The translations under genes and the position numbers were made by a program. DNA of 64,000 nt from a bacterium. GTDB taxonomy: Bacteria; Desulfobacterota; Binatia; DP-6. Shown piece by piece: positions 33,719 to 43,481 of the stretch (position 1 is its first letter; the number at the start of each line of letters is the position of its first letter). The notes beneath the pieces are model-generated. The model saw only the letters and a list, made by a program, of their open reading frames with translations, was not told where the DNA came from and ran no database searches. Where the stretch lies: the NCBI GenBank assembly GCA_026129405.1, contig JAHCID010000004.1, positions 124,001-188,000 of the forward strand, read 5' to 3'.

Positions 33719-35215
33719 ATGAGACTACTCGTTGCTAGCTCGCTCGCCGTGCTGGCGCTGGCGGCGGCTGCACCTCGAACGGTGCAGGCGCAGTGTGCCG
33801 ACGTCACGGCGATCCGCACCGTCGTCGAGGCGACCTGTGCCTCGCAGTGCGCCGGTACGAAGAAGAAGCCGTTCAACAAGTGCCTGAACAAGTCCCTGAA
33901 GGATCAGGGCCTGAACGGCAAGTGTAAGAAGCAGATCAAAAAGATATACAACGCCTCCCTCTGCGGCCAGAAGGACACGGCGGTCGTCTGCTGTCAGCAG
34001 AAGGGCAGGAAGATCGGCACCATCAAGAAGAAGCCGACGCAGTGCAAGACCAACAAGGGTGCGTCGCTCTGTACCGGCGCCGTGCGCGGTAGCGTCGCGG
34101 GCGCGTTCTTCGACAGCGTGACGGACGTCTGCAGCGCCGCGGGCGCCTGCAACCCGACGCCGACGACGACCACGACGACCACGACGACGACCACGACCAC
34201 GACGATCCCCCTCGGGTCCTGCAACCTCAACGTTCCGTCTCTCCAGTTCACGACCGGGACGCCGACGGGCACCTGCGGTCAGTTCCTCGATGGGTCCGAC
34301 GACAAGCTCGGCGATCTCAACTGCGGCGGCCTGAACATCGGCGGCGGCAGCGGCACCGTGCTGGAAGGCCCCACCCCGGATGGCGCTGCGAACCGCTTCC
34401 TCGCCGACTGTCAGGGCGACGTCTGTACGCTCACCGCGACCGAGCTCGCGTCGGAGTGCTGGGACTGCTCGGCCGAGGGCTGCAACTTCGGCACCCCGCT
34501 CCCGATCGTGAACTCCGGCCTGTCGACGTGCGTGCTCAACACGTTCAAGACGCCGGTGAGCGGCACCATCGACCTCTCCACCGGTGTCACCACCGACCTC
34601 TCGATCAACCTCAACTCGCAGGTCTTCCTGACCGGCCTCCAGCGCTACCAGCCGGACGGCGGTCCCTGCCCGGTGTGCTCGGTGGCCATCGGTGGTCCGG
34701 CCATCTCCGGCACGCCGGAGAGCCCTGCGACGGGCGTGTGTGACGGCGGCCCGAACGCCGGCGAGCCGTGCCGTACGACCAACTCGCAGGGCCTGTCGTC
34801 GAACTGCCTGCCCGGTGGCGCGACCGAGGAGGAGCCCTGCAACCCCGATCCGCCGGTCGGTAACGGCAACTGCGCCGACGGCTCGGCGAACCTGGGTGCT
34901 ATTCCCGTCAACCTGACGCCGCTGTCGACGGGCGTTCTGTCGCAGACGGCGGATGGTGACGGGAAGTTCTGCAACGGTCAGGCGAACGCCGGCTGCTTCG
35001 GTCGCAACGACGCCCCGGTCGGTAGCCTGTGCCGCAAGATCGAGACGGAGGGCGCCGCCGCGGGCCCCATCGCCCCGAACACCCCCGTCGCCGTCACCAT
35101 GGCCAGCATCTTCTGCATCCCGGCGACGTCGAACGGCATCATCAACCTCTCGGCCGACCTACCGGGACCTGGGCAGATCAGCTTGCCGGGTACGTTCGAG
35201 CTGATCGTCCCGTAA
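33719..35215 (+). CDS. secreted Cys-rich protein with a poly-threonine linker
   Basis: A 498-residue protein. ATG 33719, 5 bases after AAGGAG, is chosen over the GTG at 33713 that lies inside the ribosome site. A signal peptide (LLVASSLAVLALAAAAPRTV) leads to a basic Cys-rich domain of about 120 residues (VEATCASQCAGTKKKPFNKC, QKDTAVVCCQQKGRKIG). A PTP-Thr14 linker near 147-162 follows, then a beta-rich domain with further Cys pairs (CWDCSAEGCNF, CPVCSVAIGG) ending PGTFELIVP. The two-domain plan with a Thr linker suggests a surface or extracellular protein. It has its own strong promoter and terminator. No known family; binding or structural roles are conceivable. Confidence 0.7.
   Translation: MRLLVASSLAVLALAAAAPRTVQAQCADVTAIRTVVEATCASQCAGTKKKPFNKCLNKSLKDQGLNGKCKKQIKKIYNASLCGQKDTAVVCCQQKGRKIGTIKKKPTQCKTNKGASLCTGAVRGSVAGAFFDSVTDVCSAAGACNPTPTTTTTTTTTTTTTTIPLGSCNLNVPSLQFTTGTPTGTCGQFLDGSDDKLGDLNCGGLNIGGGSGTVLEGPTPDGAANRFLADCQGDVCTLTATELASECWDCSAEGCNFGTPLPIVNSGLSTCVLNTFKTPVSGTIDLSTGVTTDLSINLNSQVFLTGLQRYQPDGGPCPVCSVAIGGPAISGTPESPATGVCDGGPNAGEPCRTTNSQGLSSNCLPGGATEEEPCNPDPPVGNGNCADGSANLGAIPVNLTPLSTGVLSQTADGDGKFCNGQANAGCFGRNDAPVGSLCRKIETEGAAAGPIAPNTPVAVTMASIFCIPATSNGIINLSADLPGPGQISLPGTFELIVP
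34163..34204 (+). repeat. ACG/ACC codon run encoding 14 threonines
   Basis: Fourteen consecutive Thr codons, alternating ACG and ACC, encode the linker of the secreted protein. Mixed codons show selection for the amino acid rather than simple slippage, though replication slippage could still change the length between strains. Confidence 0.85.
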
Positions 35216-35227
35216 ACCCGTAACCCC

Positions 35228-35288
35228 GACGCCGCACGGCGTCCGAACCACGACGCCCCCGGGCCTGCATGGGTCCGGGGGCGTCGTG
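35228..35288 (+). terminator. tandem hairpins with a 14-bp perfect stem
   Basis: A small hairpin (GACGCCG/CGGCGTC, 35228-35243) is followed by a 14-bp perfect stem, CACGACGCCCCCGG at 35249-35262 and CCGGGGGCGTCGTG at 35275-35288, with a 12-base loop. CGTTTCGGG follows, only a weak T tract. It ends the transcript of the poly-Thr protein, whose stop is at 35215. Confidence 0.7.
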
Positions 35289-35360
35289 CGTTTCGGGCTT
35301 GGCGATCGCGGCCGCACGGCACCCGCCAACGCACATTCCCGTGCGCCGCGCGCCGGGCTT

Positions 35361-35376
35361 CGTTCAGGCCTGAACG
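35361..35376 (+). promoter_or_regulatory. 16-base perfect palindrome upstream of the small basic gene
   Basis: CGTTCAGG followed by CCTGAACG is a perfect palindrome about 100 bases before the small gene at 35463. It has the size of a dimeric repressor site. The GTTC/GAAC halves recall LexA-type boxes, but the spacing and orientation do not match a box I can name. Confidence 0.4.
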
Positions 35377-35436
35377 GCGTGCCGACAGAAAATGCCCGTC
35401 GTTGCTGGAGTCCGGATGCGGCATGCATCTCGCTCT

Positions 35437-35458
35437 ATGCCCCTCCTCAGGAGGGCAT
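35437..35458 (+). promoter_or_regulatory. hairpin that would sequester the ribosome binding site of the 46-residue gene
   Basis: ATGCCC(C)TCC at 35437-35446 can pair with GGAGGGCAT at 35450-35458 around the loop TCA, a 9-bp stem with one bulged C. The right arm covers the AGGAGGG ribosome site and the first ATG (35457). Opening the stem would be needed to start at ATG 35463. This is the layout of a translational switch or thermosensor, but fortuitous self-complementarity of CCTCC with GGAGG is possible. Confidence 0.4.
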
Positions 35459-35462
35459 GGAC

Positions 35463-35603
35463 ATGGACGTCAAGACGAGCCGCAACGAGAAGAACGGAGC
35501 GCCGCGCCGGCGCGTGATCGCCGTGGGCAAGAAGCAGGGTGGACGCTGGCAGGTGCGGATGAGCCTGTGGCGCTACCTCGCCGCGACCGCGATCTCGCAG
35601 TGA
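35463..35603 (+). CDS. 46-residue basic protein of unknown function
   Basis: MDVKTSRNEKNGAPRRRVIA, then VGKKQGGRWQVRMSLWRYL and an AATAISQ end. The net charge is strongly positive, with a Lys/Arg-rich first half and two Trp in the second; no signal peptide or transmembrane segment is seen. ATG 35463 lies 7 bases after AGGAGGG; ATG 35457 is too close to it. The gene sits between a terminator upstream and a GC palindrome directly after its stop, so it is a stand-alone unit. A nucleic-acid or membrane-binding role is conceivable, but no family is recognised. Confidence 0.5.
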   Translation: MDVKTSRNEKNGAPRRRVIAVGKKQGGRWQVRMSLWRYLAATAISQ

Positions 35604-35621
35604 GCGCCGCGATCGCGGCGC
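35604..35621. terminator. bidirectional GC palindrome between convergent genes
   Basis: GCGCCGCGA followed by TCGCGGCGC, a perfect 18-base palindrome, fills the space between the stop of the 46-residue gene (35601-35603) and the stop of gshB on the other strand (35623-35625). It could end both transcripts. Confidence 0.55.
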
Positions 35622-35622
35622 G

Positions 35623-36591
35623 CTAGCCGCGATCGAGTCCCGCGGCGCGGGTGTCGATCCAGTCGAGCACCCGCGCCTCCAGCGAGACGCCGTCGAGACG
35701 GTCGATCTCCTGGATGCCGGTGGGACTCGTGACGTTCACCTCGGTCACGAGCCCGCCGATGATGTCGAGCCCGACGAACCAGAGGCCGTCGGCTTTCAGG
35801 CGCGGCGCCATGCGCGCGCAGATCTCGCGGTCGCGCGCATCGACCGGGGAGCGCTCGACGCGGCCGCCGACGTGGATGTTGCCGCGGTGCTCGTCCTCGC
35901 GCGGTACGCGCAGGACGGCGCCGAGCGGCTCGCCGTCGAGGACGATGAGCCGCTTGTCGCCCTGACGCGCGGCCGGCAGGTAGCGCTGCGCCATCACCAG
36001 GCGCTGGCCTTCGAGCGTCGACAGCTCGAGCAGCGCGTTCAGGTTGCGGTCGGCGCGATGGACGTGCAGCACGCCGGCGCCGCCGCAGCCGTCGAGCGGC
36101 TTCACGATCATCTCGCCGCCCATCGCCTCGCAGAACGCCTTCAGGCGCTCGTGGCTGCCGGTGACGATGCTCTCGGGGATCAGGTCGGGGAAGTTGAGCG
36201 CGTAGAGCTTCTCGTTCGCCTCGCGCAGCCCGCGCGGCGCGTTCATCACCAGCGTGCGCCGCTCGTCGACGAGCCCGAGCAGATGGGTCGTGAAGAAGAA
36301 CGCCATGTCGAAGGGCGGGTCCTTGCGCATGAGGACGACGTCGAACGCGGTGAGCGGCTCGATCGAGGTCTCGCCGAGGCGATATGGGACCGGGGCGCGC
36401 TCGACGTGGAGGCGGCGCACCATCGCGTGCGGCACGCCGCGCTCGACGAACAGATCCTGCGGCTCGCAGTGCCATTGCCCGTGCCCGCGGCGCTGCCCCT
36501 CGAGCTGGAAGACGAAGGTCGTGTCCTTGTCGGGGTGGATCTTCGCCATCGGGTCCATGACGTAGAGCAGCCGGCGCGGTGCGCTTCCCAT
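35623..36591 (-). CDS. gshB: glutathione synthetase
   Basis: A 322-residue ATP-grasp ligase joining gamma-glutamylcysteine and glycine. The N-terminal domain starts RRLLYVMDPMAKIHPDKDTT, the GshB-typical VMDPxxxIxxxKDTTF motif. FDVVLMRKDPPFDMAFFFTT, then MIVKPLDGCGGAGVLHVHR (ATP lid and glycine-rich loop), GDKRLIVLDGEPLGAVLRVP and LVTEVNVTSPTGIQEIDRLD follow in family order. ATG 36591 fits the known N-terminus. It converges with the small basic gene; rsmE ends 48 bases upstream, so it may share the prmA-rsmE transcript. The presence of gshB supports a proteobacterial-type thiol metabolism. Confidence 0.95.
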   Translation of the reverse strand: MGSAPRRLLYVMDPMAKIHPDKDTTFVFQLEGQRRGHGQWHCEPQDLFVERGVPHAMVRRLHVERAPVPYRLGETSIEPLTAFDVVLMRKDPPFDMAFFFTTHLLGLVDERRTLVMNAPRGLREANEKLYALNFPDLIPESIVTGSHERLKAFCEAMGGEMIVKPLDGCGGAGVLHVHRADRNLNALLELSTLEGQRLVMAQRYLPAARQGDKRLIVLDGEPLGAVLRVPREDEHRGNIHVGGRVERSPVDARDREICARMAPRLKADGLWFVGLDIIGGLVTEVNVTSPTGIQEIDRLDGVSLEARVLDWIDTRAAGLDRG

Positions 36592-36638
36592 GGGCGCGAA
36601 CGTAGCCTGTGCGCCCGGGTGGAGCCACGACCGGCGGA

Positions 36639-37343
36639 TCAGCCGTCGCCGTAGCGCGCCTGGAGCAGGGCGGCCGCCGTGATCGCCGCCGTCTCGGCGC
36701 GCAGGATGCGCGGGCCGAGCGTCATCGTCGTGAACCCGTACGTCCGCGCCAGCGCCACCTCGTCCGCGGTGAAGCCGCCCTCGGGCCCGGTGACGGCGAC
36801 GATCGCCGCGGCCGCCGCCGGCAGGTCGCGCAGCCGGACGCCGTGCTCGTCCTCCCAGGGGAGGAGGCGGAGGCCCGCCCACGGCGTCGCGAGCACCGCG
36901 GCCAGCGGCTGCGGCTCGTCGACGACGGGGACGTGCGGGCGGCCGGACTGCTCGGCGGCCGCCCGTGCGACGCGGCGCAGGCGCGCGGCGTCGATCCGGT
37001 CGCGCACCGTACGCGCCGTATGGACGGGCGCGATCCGTCGTACGCCGAGCTCGGTCGCCTTCTCGACCACGAGCGCCATGCGGTCGCCCTTCACGAGCGC
37101 CGGCGCCAGCACGAGATCGAGCGGCGACTCGCGGGCCGGTCGTGCCGTGCCGAGCACGCGCGCCACCGCGCTCCGTGTGTCCACCTGCTCGAGGCGCACG
37201 CGATGCTCGGCGCCCGCCCCGTCGAGCACGGTGCACTCGTCGCCCGGGCCGAGGCGCAGGACGCGCAGGTGGCGCAGGGCGGCGCCGTCGAGCGCCAGAC
37301 AGCCGTCGGTCGGCGTCGCGCCGGGCACGAGCAGGCGCGCCAT
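36639..37343 (-). CDS. rsmE: 16S rRNA (uracil1498-N3)-methyltransferase
   Basis: A 234-residue SPOUT methyltransferase. An N-terminal PUA-like domain (ALDGAALRHLRVLRLGPGDE) precedes the knotted catalytic domain with LAPALVKGDRMALVVEKATE, ELGVRRIAPVHTARTV, AAAEQSGRPHVPVVDEP, AVTGPEGGFTADEVALA and TLGPRILRAETAAITA, all RsmE signatures. ATG 37343 shares one base with the prmA stop (TGATG), so the two translation-related methyltransferases are coupled, a common bacterial gene pair. Confidence 0.94.
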   Translation of the reverse strand: MARLLVPGATPTDGCLALDGAALRHLRVLRLGPGDECTVLDGAGAEHRVRLEQVDTRSAVARVLGTARPARESPLDLVLAPALVKGDRMALVVEKATELGVRRIAPVHTARTVRDRIDAARLRRVARAAAEQSGRPHVPVVDEPQPLAAVLATPWAGLRLLPWEDEHGVRLRDLPAAAAAIVAVTGPEGGFTADEVALARTYGFTTMTLGPRILRAETAAITAAALLQARYGDG

Positions 37344-38254
37344 CAGGCGGGCCGCTCGAGGCGCAACGTCCGCCACGGGTCGTCGGCGCGTACGTGGCGC
37401 AGCGTGAACCCGGGATAGGCCGCGGCGACGCGGTCGACCTGCTCGGCGAGGATGCCCGAGACGACGAGCCGCCCGCACGGCGCCGTTACGGCCGCGAGCA
37501 CCGGCGCCTCGCCGACCAGCACGTCGGCGAGGAGGTTCGCGACCACGAGGTCGAAACGCCCGCGCAGCGCCGCCGGCCGCCCGCCGAAGAGGCGGACGCG
37601 GGCGGCGTGGTTCCGGACGAGCGTGGCGCGCGCCAGCGTGAGCACGCCCGCGTCGTCGTCGAGCGCGACGACGCGCGGCACGCCGAGCCGCGCGAGCGCC
37701 GCTGCCAGGATGCCGGAGCCGGTGCCGACGTCGAGCGCCGACGCGACGCCGCCCGCGGCGACGGCGTCCTCGATCTCCTCGAGGCAGGTGCGGGTCGTCG
37801 CATGCTGGCCGGTGCCGAACGCCATGCCCGGCTCGACGACGAGGACCTCGCGGCCCGGCGCGTCGGGCACGTCCCAGGGCGGCGCGACGAGCAGGCGCGC
37901 GCCGATGGCGAGCGGACGGTGATGGGCGCGGAAGACGGCGTCCCAGTCGACCGCGGGCACCGGCGCCAGGCGCACCGTGCCGCCGCTCCAGGCGGGATCG
38001 AGCGTCGCGAGGGAGTCGAGATAGGTGCGCACCACCGCGGCCAGCCGGGCCGCGCCGCTCTCCGGCACGTGGGCCTCGAGGCGCGCGCAGCCGGGCGTCG
38101 CCGGCGGCGCGTCGACGCCGCTTTCGCCGGTCATGACGCCGGGCGCGCCCTCGTCGAGGAGCAGGCTGGCGACGGCGTCGGCGGCGGGCTCGGCACACTC
38201 GACGATCACCGCCATCCACGCGGGCTCGGCACGCGCGTCGTCCGGACGTGTCAC
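37343..38254 (-). CDS. prmA: ribosomal protein L11 methyltransferase
   Basis: About 303 residues from GTG 38254. The N-terminal substrate-recognition domain starts near AWMAVIVECAEPAADAVASL; the catalytic Rossmann domain contains EPGMAFGTGQHATTRTCLE, SALDVGTGSGILAAALARLG (SAM loop) and FDLVVANLLADVLV. These are PrmA motifs, for trimethylation of ribosomal protein L11. The start is uncertain: an in-frame TTG at 38290 would add 12 residues, and a GGAGGT lies 20 bases before the GTG. rsmE follows with a one-base overlap. Confidence 0.9.
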   Translation of the reverse strand: MTRPDDARAEPAWMAVIVECAEPAADAVASLLLDEGAPGVMTGESGVDAPPATPGCARLEAHVPESGAARLAAVVRTYLDSLATLDPAWSGGTVRLAPVPAVDWDAVFRAHHRPLAIGARLLVAPPWDVPDAPGREVLVVEPGMAFGTGQHATTRTCLEEIEDAVAAGGVASALDVGTGSGILAAALARLGVPRVVALDDDAGVLTLARATLVRNHAARVRLFGGRPAALRGRFDLVVANLLADVLVGEAPVLAAVTAPCGRLVVSGILAEQVDRVAAAYPGFTLRHVRADDPWRTLRLERPA

Positions 38255-38357
38255 GCGCGCGACCTTGGGCGCCGGACCTCCGGCTGTCAACGGCGCAGCG
38301 AGCCGCGCCTGCGGGGACGCGGTTGACCGCAGAGCAGGGGGCTCCTAGGAGGGCGCC

Positions 38358-39071
38358 ATGTCGCTCGAGATCATCGCCCACCGCGGCGCGAGCGGCACCC
38401 GACCCGAGAACACCCTGCCCGCCTTCCTGCGGGCCGTGGAGCTCGACGCGCACATGATCGAGCTGGACGTGCAGCTGTCCGCGGACGGTGCGGTGATCGT
38501 CCTCCACGACGACACGCTCGATCGCACGACGAGCGGCCTCGGCCCCGCCTGCGCGCGGACCGCGGAGGTCATCGCGGGGCTCGATGCCGGCGCCTGGTTC
38601 GCGCCGGCCTTCGCGGGGACGCGCGTGCCGACGCTGGCGCAGGTGCTGGCGGCGGTGCCGATCCCGCTCAACGTCGAGCTGAAGCCGGGGTCCGACGACG
38701 GCCTCGAGGCCCGCACGCTCGCCGTCGTGCGCGAGGCCGGGGCCCTGGGCCGCGTCGTCTTCTCCTCGTTCGACGGCGCCCGGCTCGGGCGGCTGCGCGC
38801 GCTGGCGCCGGACGCCGAGCTCGCCGTGCTGTGGTCACGGACGGACGTCTCGGGCGCGATTGCCCGGGCACGGGGCGTTGGTGCGAGAGCATTGCACATC
38901 CGCAATGGGTCACGGGCGCCCATCGGGGTGACAGCAGGGCGCGCAGCGGGCCTCGCCGTGCGCGTCTGGACCGTGAACGATCCGAGGGATCTTCCGCCTT
39001 TGGCGCGCGCCGGCGTCGCCGGAATCTTCACGGACTTCCCGGAGCGCTTCTTGCACCAGGGCCAGACCTGA
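38358..39071 (+). CDS. glycerophosphodiester phosphodiesterase
   Basis: A 237-residue GDPD TIM barrel of the cytoplasmic UgpQ type (no signal peptide). The signature IIAHRGASGTRPENTLPAF carries the catalytic His and Arg-Gly, followed by MIELDVQLSADGAVIVLHDD with the metal-binding Glu, Asp and second catalytic His. NVELKPGSDDG and VRVWTVNDPRDL complete the barrel. It hydrolyses glycerophosphodiesters to glycerol 3-phosphate and an alcohol. AGGAGGG precedes ATG 38358. It is divergent from prmA and upstream of rpsU, with a 100-base gap. Confidence 0.92.
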   Translation: MSLEIIAHRGASGTRPENTLPAFLRAVELDAHMIELDVQLSADGAVIVLHDDTLDRTTSGLGPACARTAEVIAGLDAGAWFAPAFAGTRVPTLAQVLAAVPIPLNVELKPGSDDGLEARTLAVVREAGALGRVVFSSFDGARLGRLRALAPDAELAVLWSRTDVSGAIARARGVGARALHIRNGSRAPIGVTAGRAAGLAVRVWTVNDPRDLPPLARAGVAGIFTDFPERFLHQGQT

Positions 39072-39173
39072 CCGCGTCGGAGCCGCTGCGACGAGACGGG
39101 ACCCGAGCTTGACTGCCACCACCGTTTCCGCGAACGTTGCCCCCTTTCGTCCGGGAGGGGGTGAACACAAAAC

Positions 39174-39374
39174 ATGGCAGGGGTTCGGGTCAAGGATAAC
39201 GAGCCCATCGACAGCGCCATCCGCCGGTTCAAGAAGCAGTGTGAGAAAGCTGGCATTCTCGCAGAGCTCCGCAAGCGCGAGCACTACGAGAAGCCCAGCG
39301 TCCGGCGCAAGAAAAAGGCCATGGCCGCGCGCAAGCGCGCCATCCGCCGTACGGCGCGCAACCAGGTGGCCTGA
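39174..39374 (+). CDS. rpsU: 30S ribosomal protein S21
   Basis: A 66-residue basic protein: [38 protein letters not shown] and [18 protein letters not shown] are the canonical S21 sequence. S21 binds the 30S platform and helps mRNA base-pairing at initiation. A possible -35 TTGACT lies at 39109, and a G-rich GGGAGGGGG about 12 bases before ATG 39174 can serve as ribosome site. It heads the macromolecular-synthesis run with cvpA, dnaG and rpoD. Confidence 0.96.
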   Translation: MAGVRVKDNEPIDSAIRRFKKQCEKAGILAELRKREHYEKPSVRRKKKAMAARKRAIRRTARNQVA

Positions 39375-39419
39375 AGGCACCTCCCAACCCGACGCGGCAC
39401 CCGAGTGGGTCCGGGGACG

Positions 39420-39920
39420 ATGAGCATCCTCGATATCGTCCTGATCGGTCTGCTCGTGGTGGCCGCCGTCCGGGGCTTCTTCCGCGGCCTCCTGCGCGAG
39501 GTCTTCGGGCTCGGCGGTCTGGTCGGCGGCCTCTACCTGGCGGGCCGCCACGCCGAAGAGCTCGCGCCGCAGGTGGCCGCGGCCCTCGACATCTCGGTCA
39601 TCCTCGCGAAGCTCGTCGCCGGAACCGGCATCGTGCTGGTCGCCTGGATCGTCGGCGGGCTGCTCGGCCGCATCGCCGATCGGCTGGCGCGCGCCGTGCT
39701 TCTCGGGCCGCTCAACCGCGTGGCCGGCATCGCCGCCGGCGTCGCCAAGGGCGCCGCGGCCCTGGGTTTGGCGCTGGTCTTCGTGCAGCGCGCCGCGCCC
39801 GAGAGCGAGGTGAAGGTCGAGATCGACCGCTCGCCGGTGGCGCGACCGCTCGTGGAGCTGGCCGAGCATCTGATCGAGGCCGGCCGGCCGTACGCCGAGG
39901 AGGCCGCGCAGGCGGCCTGA
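39420..39920 (+). CDS. CvpA family membrane protein
   Basis: A 166-residue protein with four predicted membrane segments: [54 protein letters not shown] and [19 protein letters not shown]. The start [20 protein letters not shown] is the CvpA signature. A polar C-terminal tail ([20 protein letters not shown]) is cytoplasmic or periplasmic. CvpA is linked to colicin V production and envelope integrity in E. coli. ATG 39420 follows GGGGACG. Its place between rpsU and dnaG is unusual; dnaG starts 7 bases after its stop. Confidence 0.85.
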   Translation: MSILDIVLIGLLVVAAVRGFFRGLLREVFGLGGLVGGLYLAGRHAEELAPQVAAALDISVILAKLVAGTGIVLVAWIVGGLLGRIADRLARAVLLGPLNRVAGIAAGVAKGAAALGLALVFVQRAAPESEVKVEIDRSPVARPLVELAEHLIEAGRPYAEEAAQAA

Positions 39921-39927
39921 CCATCCC

Positions 39928-41701
39928 ATGGCCCGTATCGACGACGCCGCGATCCGCGACATCCGTGACCGCGCCAGCCTCTTCGAGGTGGTGTCGGACG
40001 TCGTCGCGCTGCGCCGGCGCGGGCGGAGCGCGCTCGGCTTGTGTCCGTTCCACGGCGAGAAGACGCCGTCGTTCACGGTCAGCGAGGAGCGCGGCTTCTA
40101 TCACTGCTTCGGCTGCGGCGAGCACGGCGACGTCTTCGCGTTCGTCATGAAGACCCAGGCGCTCGCCTTCCCCGAAGCCGTGCGCTGGGTGGCGCAGCGC
40201 TTCGGCCTGCCGGTGCCGGAGACGGTCGCCGGGAACCTCCGGCGAACCGAGCCGCTGGCCGCCGCCACCGCGGCGGCGGAGGCGTTCTTCCGCAATACGC
40301 TGCGCGGCCCGCAGGGCGCCCGCGCCCGCGCCTATCTCGACGAGCGCGGCGTCGGCGCCGGGTCGATCGAGCGCTTCGGCCTCGGCTGGGCGCCGGGCGG
40401 CGACGCGCTGGCGCGCCACCTGCGCACGCAGGACGTCCACATGGACGACGCGGTCACCGCGGGCCTCGTCCTGCGGCGCGACAACGGCAGCTTCCTCGAT
40501 CGCTTCCGCGAGCGCGTCATGTTCCCGATCCAGGACCTCACCGGCAAGGTGGTCGCCTTCGGCGGCCGCATCATGCCGGGCGCGACCGGGCCGGGCGGCG
40601 ATCCGCCGCCGAAGTACCTGAACAGCCCCGAGTCGCCGCTCTTCCACAAGGGCCGCACGCTCTACGGCCTCGGCCTCGCGCGCGACGCCGTCCGCCAGAA
40701 GGGACGGGTCGTCGTCGTCGAGGGCTATCTCGACGTGATCGCACTGGCCCAGGCCGGCATCGGCGAGGTCGTGGCACCGCTCGGCACCGCGCTCACCGTC
40801 GAGCAGCTGCGCGTCGTGCGGCGCTTCAGCGAGCAGATCGTCGCCTGCTTCGACGGCGACGCCGCCGGCCGCCGCGCCGCCGCGCGCAGCTTTCCGGTCT
40901 TCGTCGAGGCCGGGCTGTGGGGTCGCGGCGTCTTCCTGCCCGCCGGCGACGATCCCGACACCTTCGTGCGCCGCGAGGGAGCCGCGGCGTTGAGCGCGCT
41001 CCTCGACGGGGCGGTGCCGCTCGTCGACGCGTATCTCGACGAGCTCGCCGGACCGCGGCGCGACGCCGTCGCGCGCCGCGCCGAGGCCGCCCGCGAGGTC
41101 GCCCGCGTCCTGCGCAGCGTGGAGAACCCGCTCGAGCGCGACGTGCTCGCGCGTCTCGCCGCCGACCGGCTCGGCGTCGGCGAGAATCGCTGCGCGCCGA
41201 GGCGCGGGCCGCGAAGCCGCCGGCGGAGCACCGACCGCCCGTCCGCCCCGCCGCCGCCGCGGCGCGTCCGGCGGGCGCGGGCGGGCGTCGCCGATCGCCG
41301 CCGTCGCCGAGCTCGAGCTGGTCGAGCTGCTCGTGCTCGATCCGTCGCTCGCGACGGCCGTGCGCGAGAGCGGCATCGTCGCCGAGTTCGAGAACGCCGC
41401 CCTGCGCGAGATCGCCGAGCGCCTGCTCGCCACCACCGACACCCCGGACCAATCCGCGGTGATCGACGAGCTGCCGGCTGCCCTGCGCGACCGCATCGCC
41501 CGCAAGCTGCTCGCCGACGAGCAGGAGATCGACCGCGAGCTCGCGCTGCGCGACTACGTCCACGTCATCCGCGAGCGCCGCCGGCGCCGACAGACCGGCC
41601 ACCTCCTCGAAGAGCTCCGCGCCGCCGACGCGCAGGGACGCGTCCTGCCCGAGGCGACGCACGCCATGCAGCAGCACCTGACGGAGAAGACCCGCACGTG
41701 A
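39928..41701 (+). CDS. dnaG: DNA primase, two frame breaks in the linker
   Basis: DnaG synthesises RNA primers for replication. The zinc-binding domain has C39-x2-H42 and C60-x2-C63 ([23 protein letters not shown]). The catalytic core includes [20 protein letters not shown], the TOPRIM motif [17 protein letters not shown] and [16 protein letters not shown]. After GVGEN the frame is lost at about 41187, continues in a second frame ([17 protein letters not shown]) and again switches at about 41290 to the third, which holds the DnaB-interacting C-terminus and ends at 41701. Both are minus-one steps in the G+C-rich linker; two added bases give a 591-residue enzyme. Probably consensus errors in an essential gene. 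Confidence 0.9.
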
Positions 41702-41718
41702 GGACCCCCGCCGTGAGA

Positions 41719-43308
<1,590 letters not shown>

Positions 43309-43320
43309 CCCCGCTCGCCC

Positions 43321-43349
43321 TTGCAGAGCACCGTCCGGGGTGGTTCACT
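43321..43349 (+). promoter_or_regulatory. promoter of tRNA (CAU)
   Basis: TTGCAG at 43321-43326 and TTCACT at 43344-43349 with a 17-base spacer; the tRNA starts 14 bases downstream, exactly as at tRNA-Phe. Confidence 0.5.
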
Positions 43350-43362
43350 GCGTCGCGCACGC

Positions 43363-43439
43363 GGGCCCATAGCTCAGGTGGTAAGAGCGGCCGGCTCATA
43401 ACCGGCTGGTCGTGTGTTCGAGTCACACTGGGCCCACCA
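43363..43439 (+). tRNA. tRNA with CAU anticodon (elongator Met or Ile2)
   Basis: A 77-base tRNA with encoded CCA. The acceptor GGGCCCA pairs with TGGGCCC at 43429-43435, then ACCA. The anticodon stem GCCGG/CCGGC encloses CTCATAA, anticodon CAU. The T arm is GTGTG TTCGAGT CACAC. It is not an initiator tRNA: the acceptor is fully paired and the stem lacks the three G-C pairs in initiator order. Whether it decodes AUG or, after lysidine modification, AUA cannot be settled from the sequence alone. Confidence 0.9.
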
Positions 43440-43481
43440 TTCCGGCGACGGACCGCGGCGCGATCGAGGAGGCCGACGACA

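Noticed and set aside
34163-34204. Tandem repeat as a CRISPR or minisatellite
   Set aside because: The ACG/ACC run is in frame and encodes a threonine linker; there are no spacers.
35457-35459. ATG 35457 as start of the 46-residue gene
   Set aside because: It lies only one base after the AGGAGGG site, too close for initiation; ATG 35463 has normal spacing.
41180-41300. Programmed ribosomal frameshifting in dnaG
   Set aside because: Two separate minus-one steps without a slippery heptamer or a clear downstream structure, and the same kind of step in unrelated genes, make missing bases more likely.
43363-43439. Initiator tRNA-fMet
   Set aside because: The acceptor stem is fully paired at position 1-72 and the anticodon stem lacks the three consecutive G-C pairs of initiator tRNAs.
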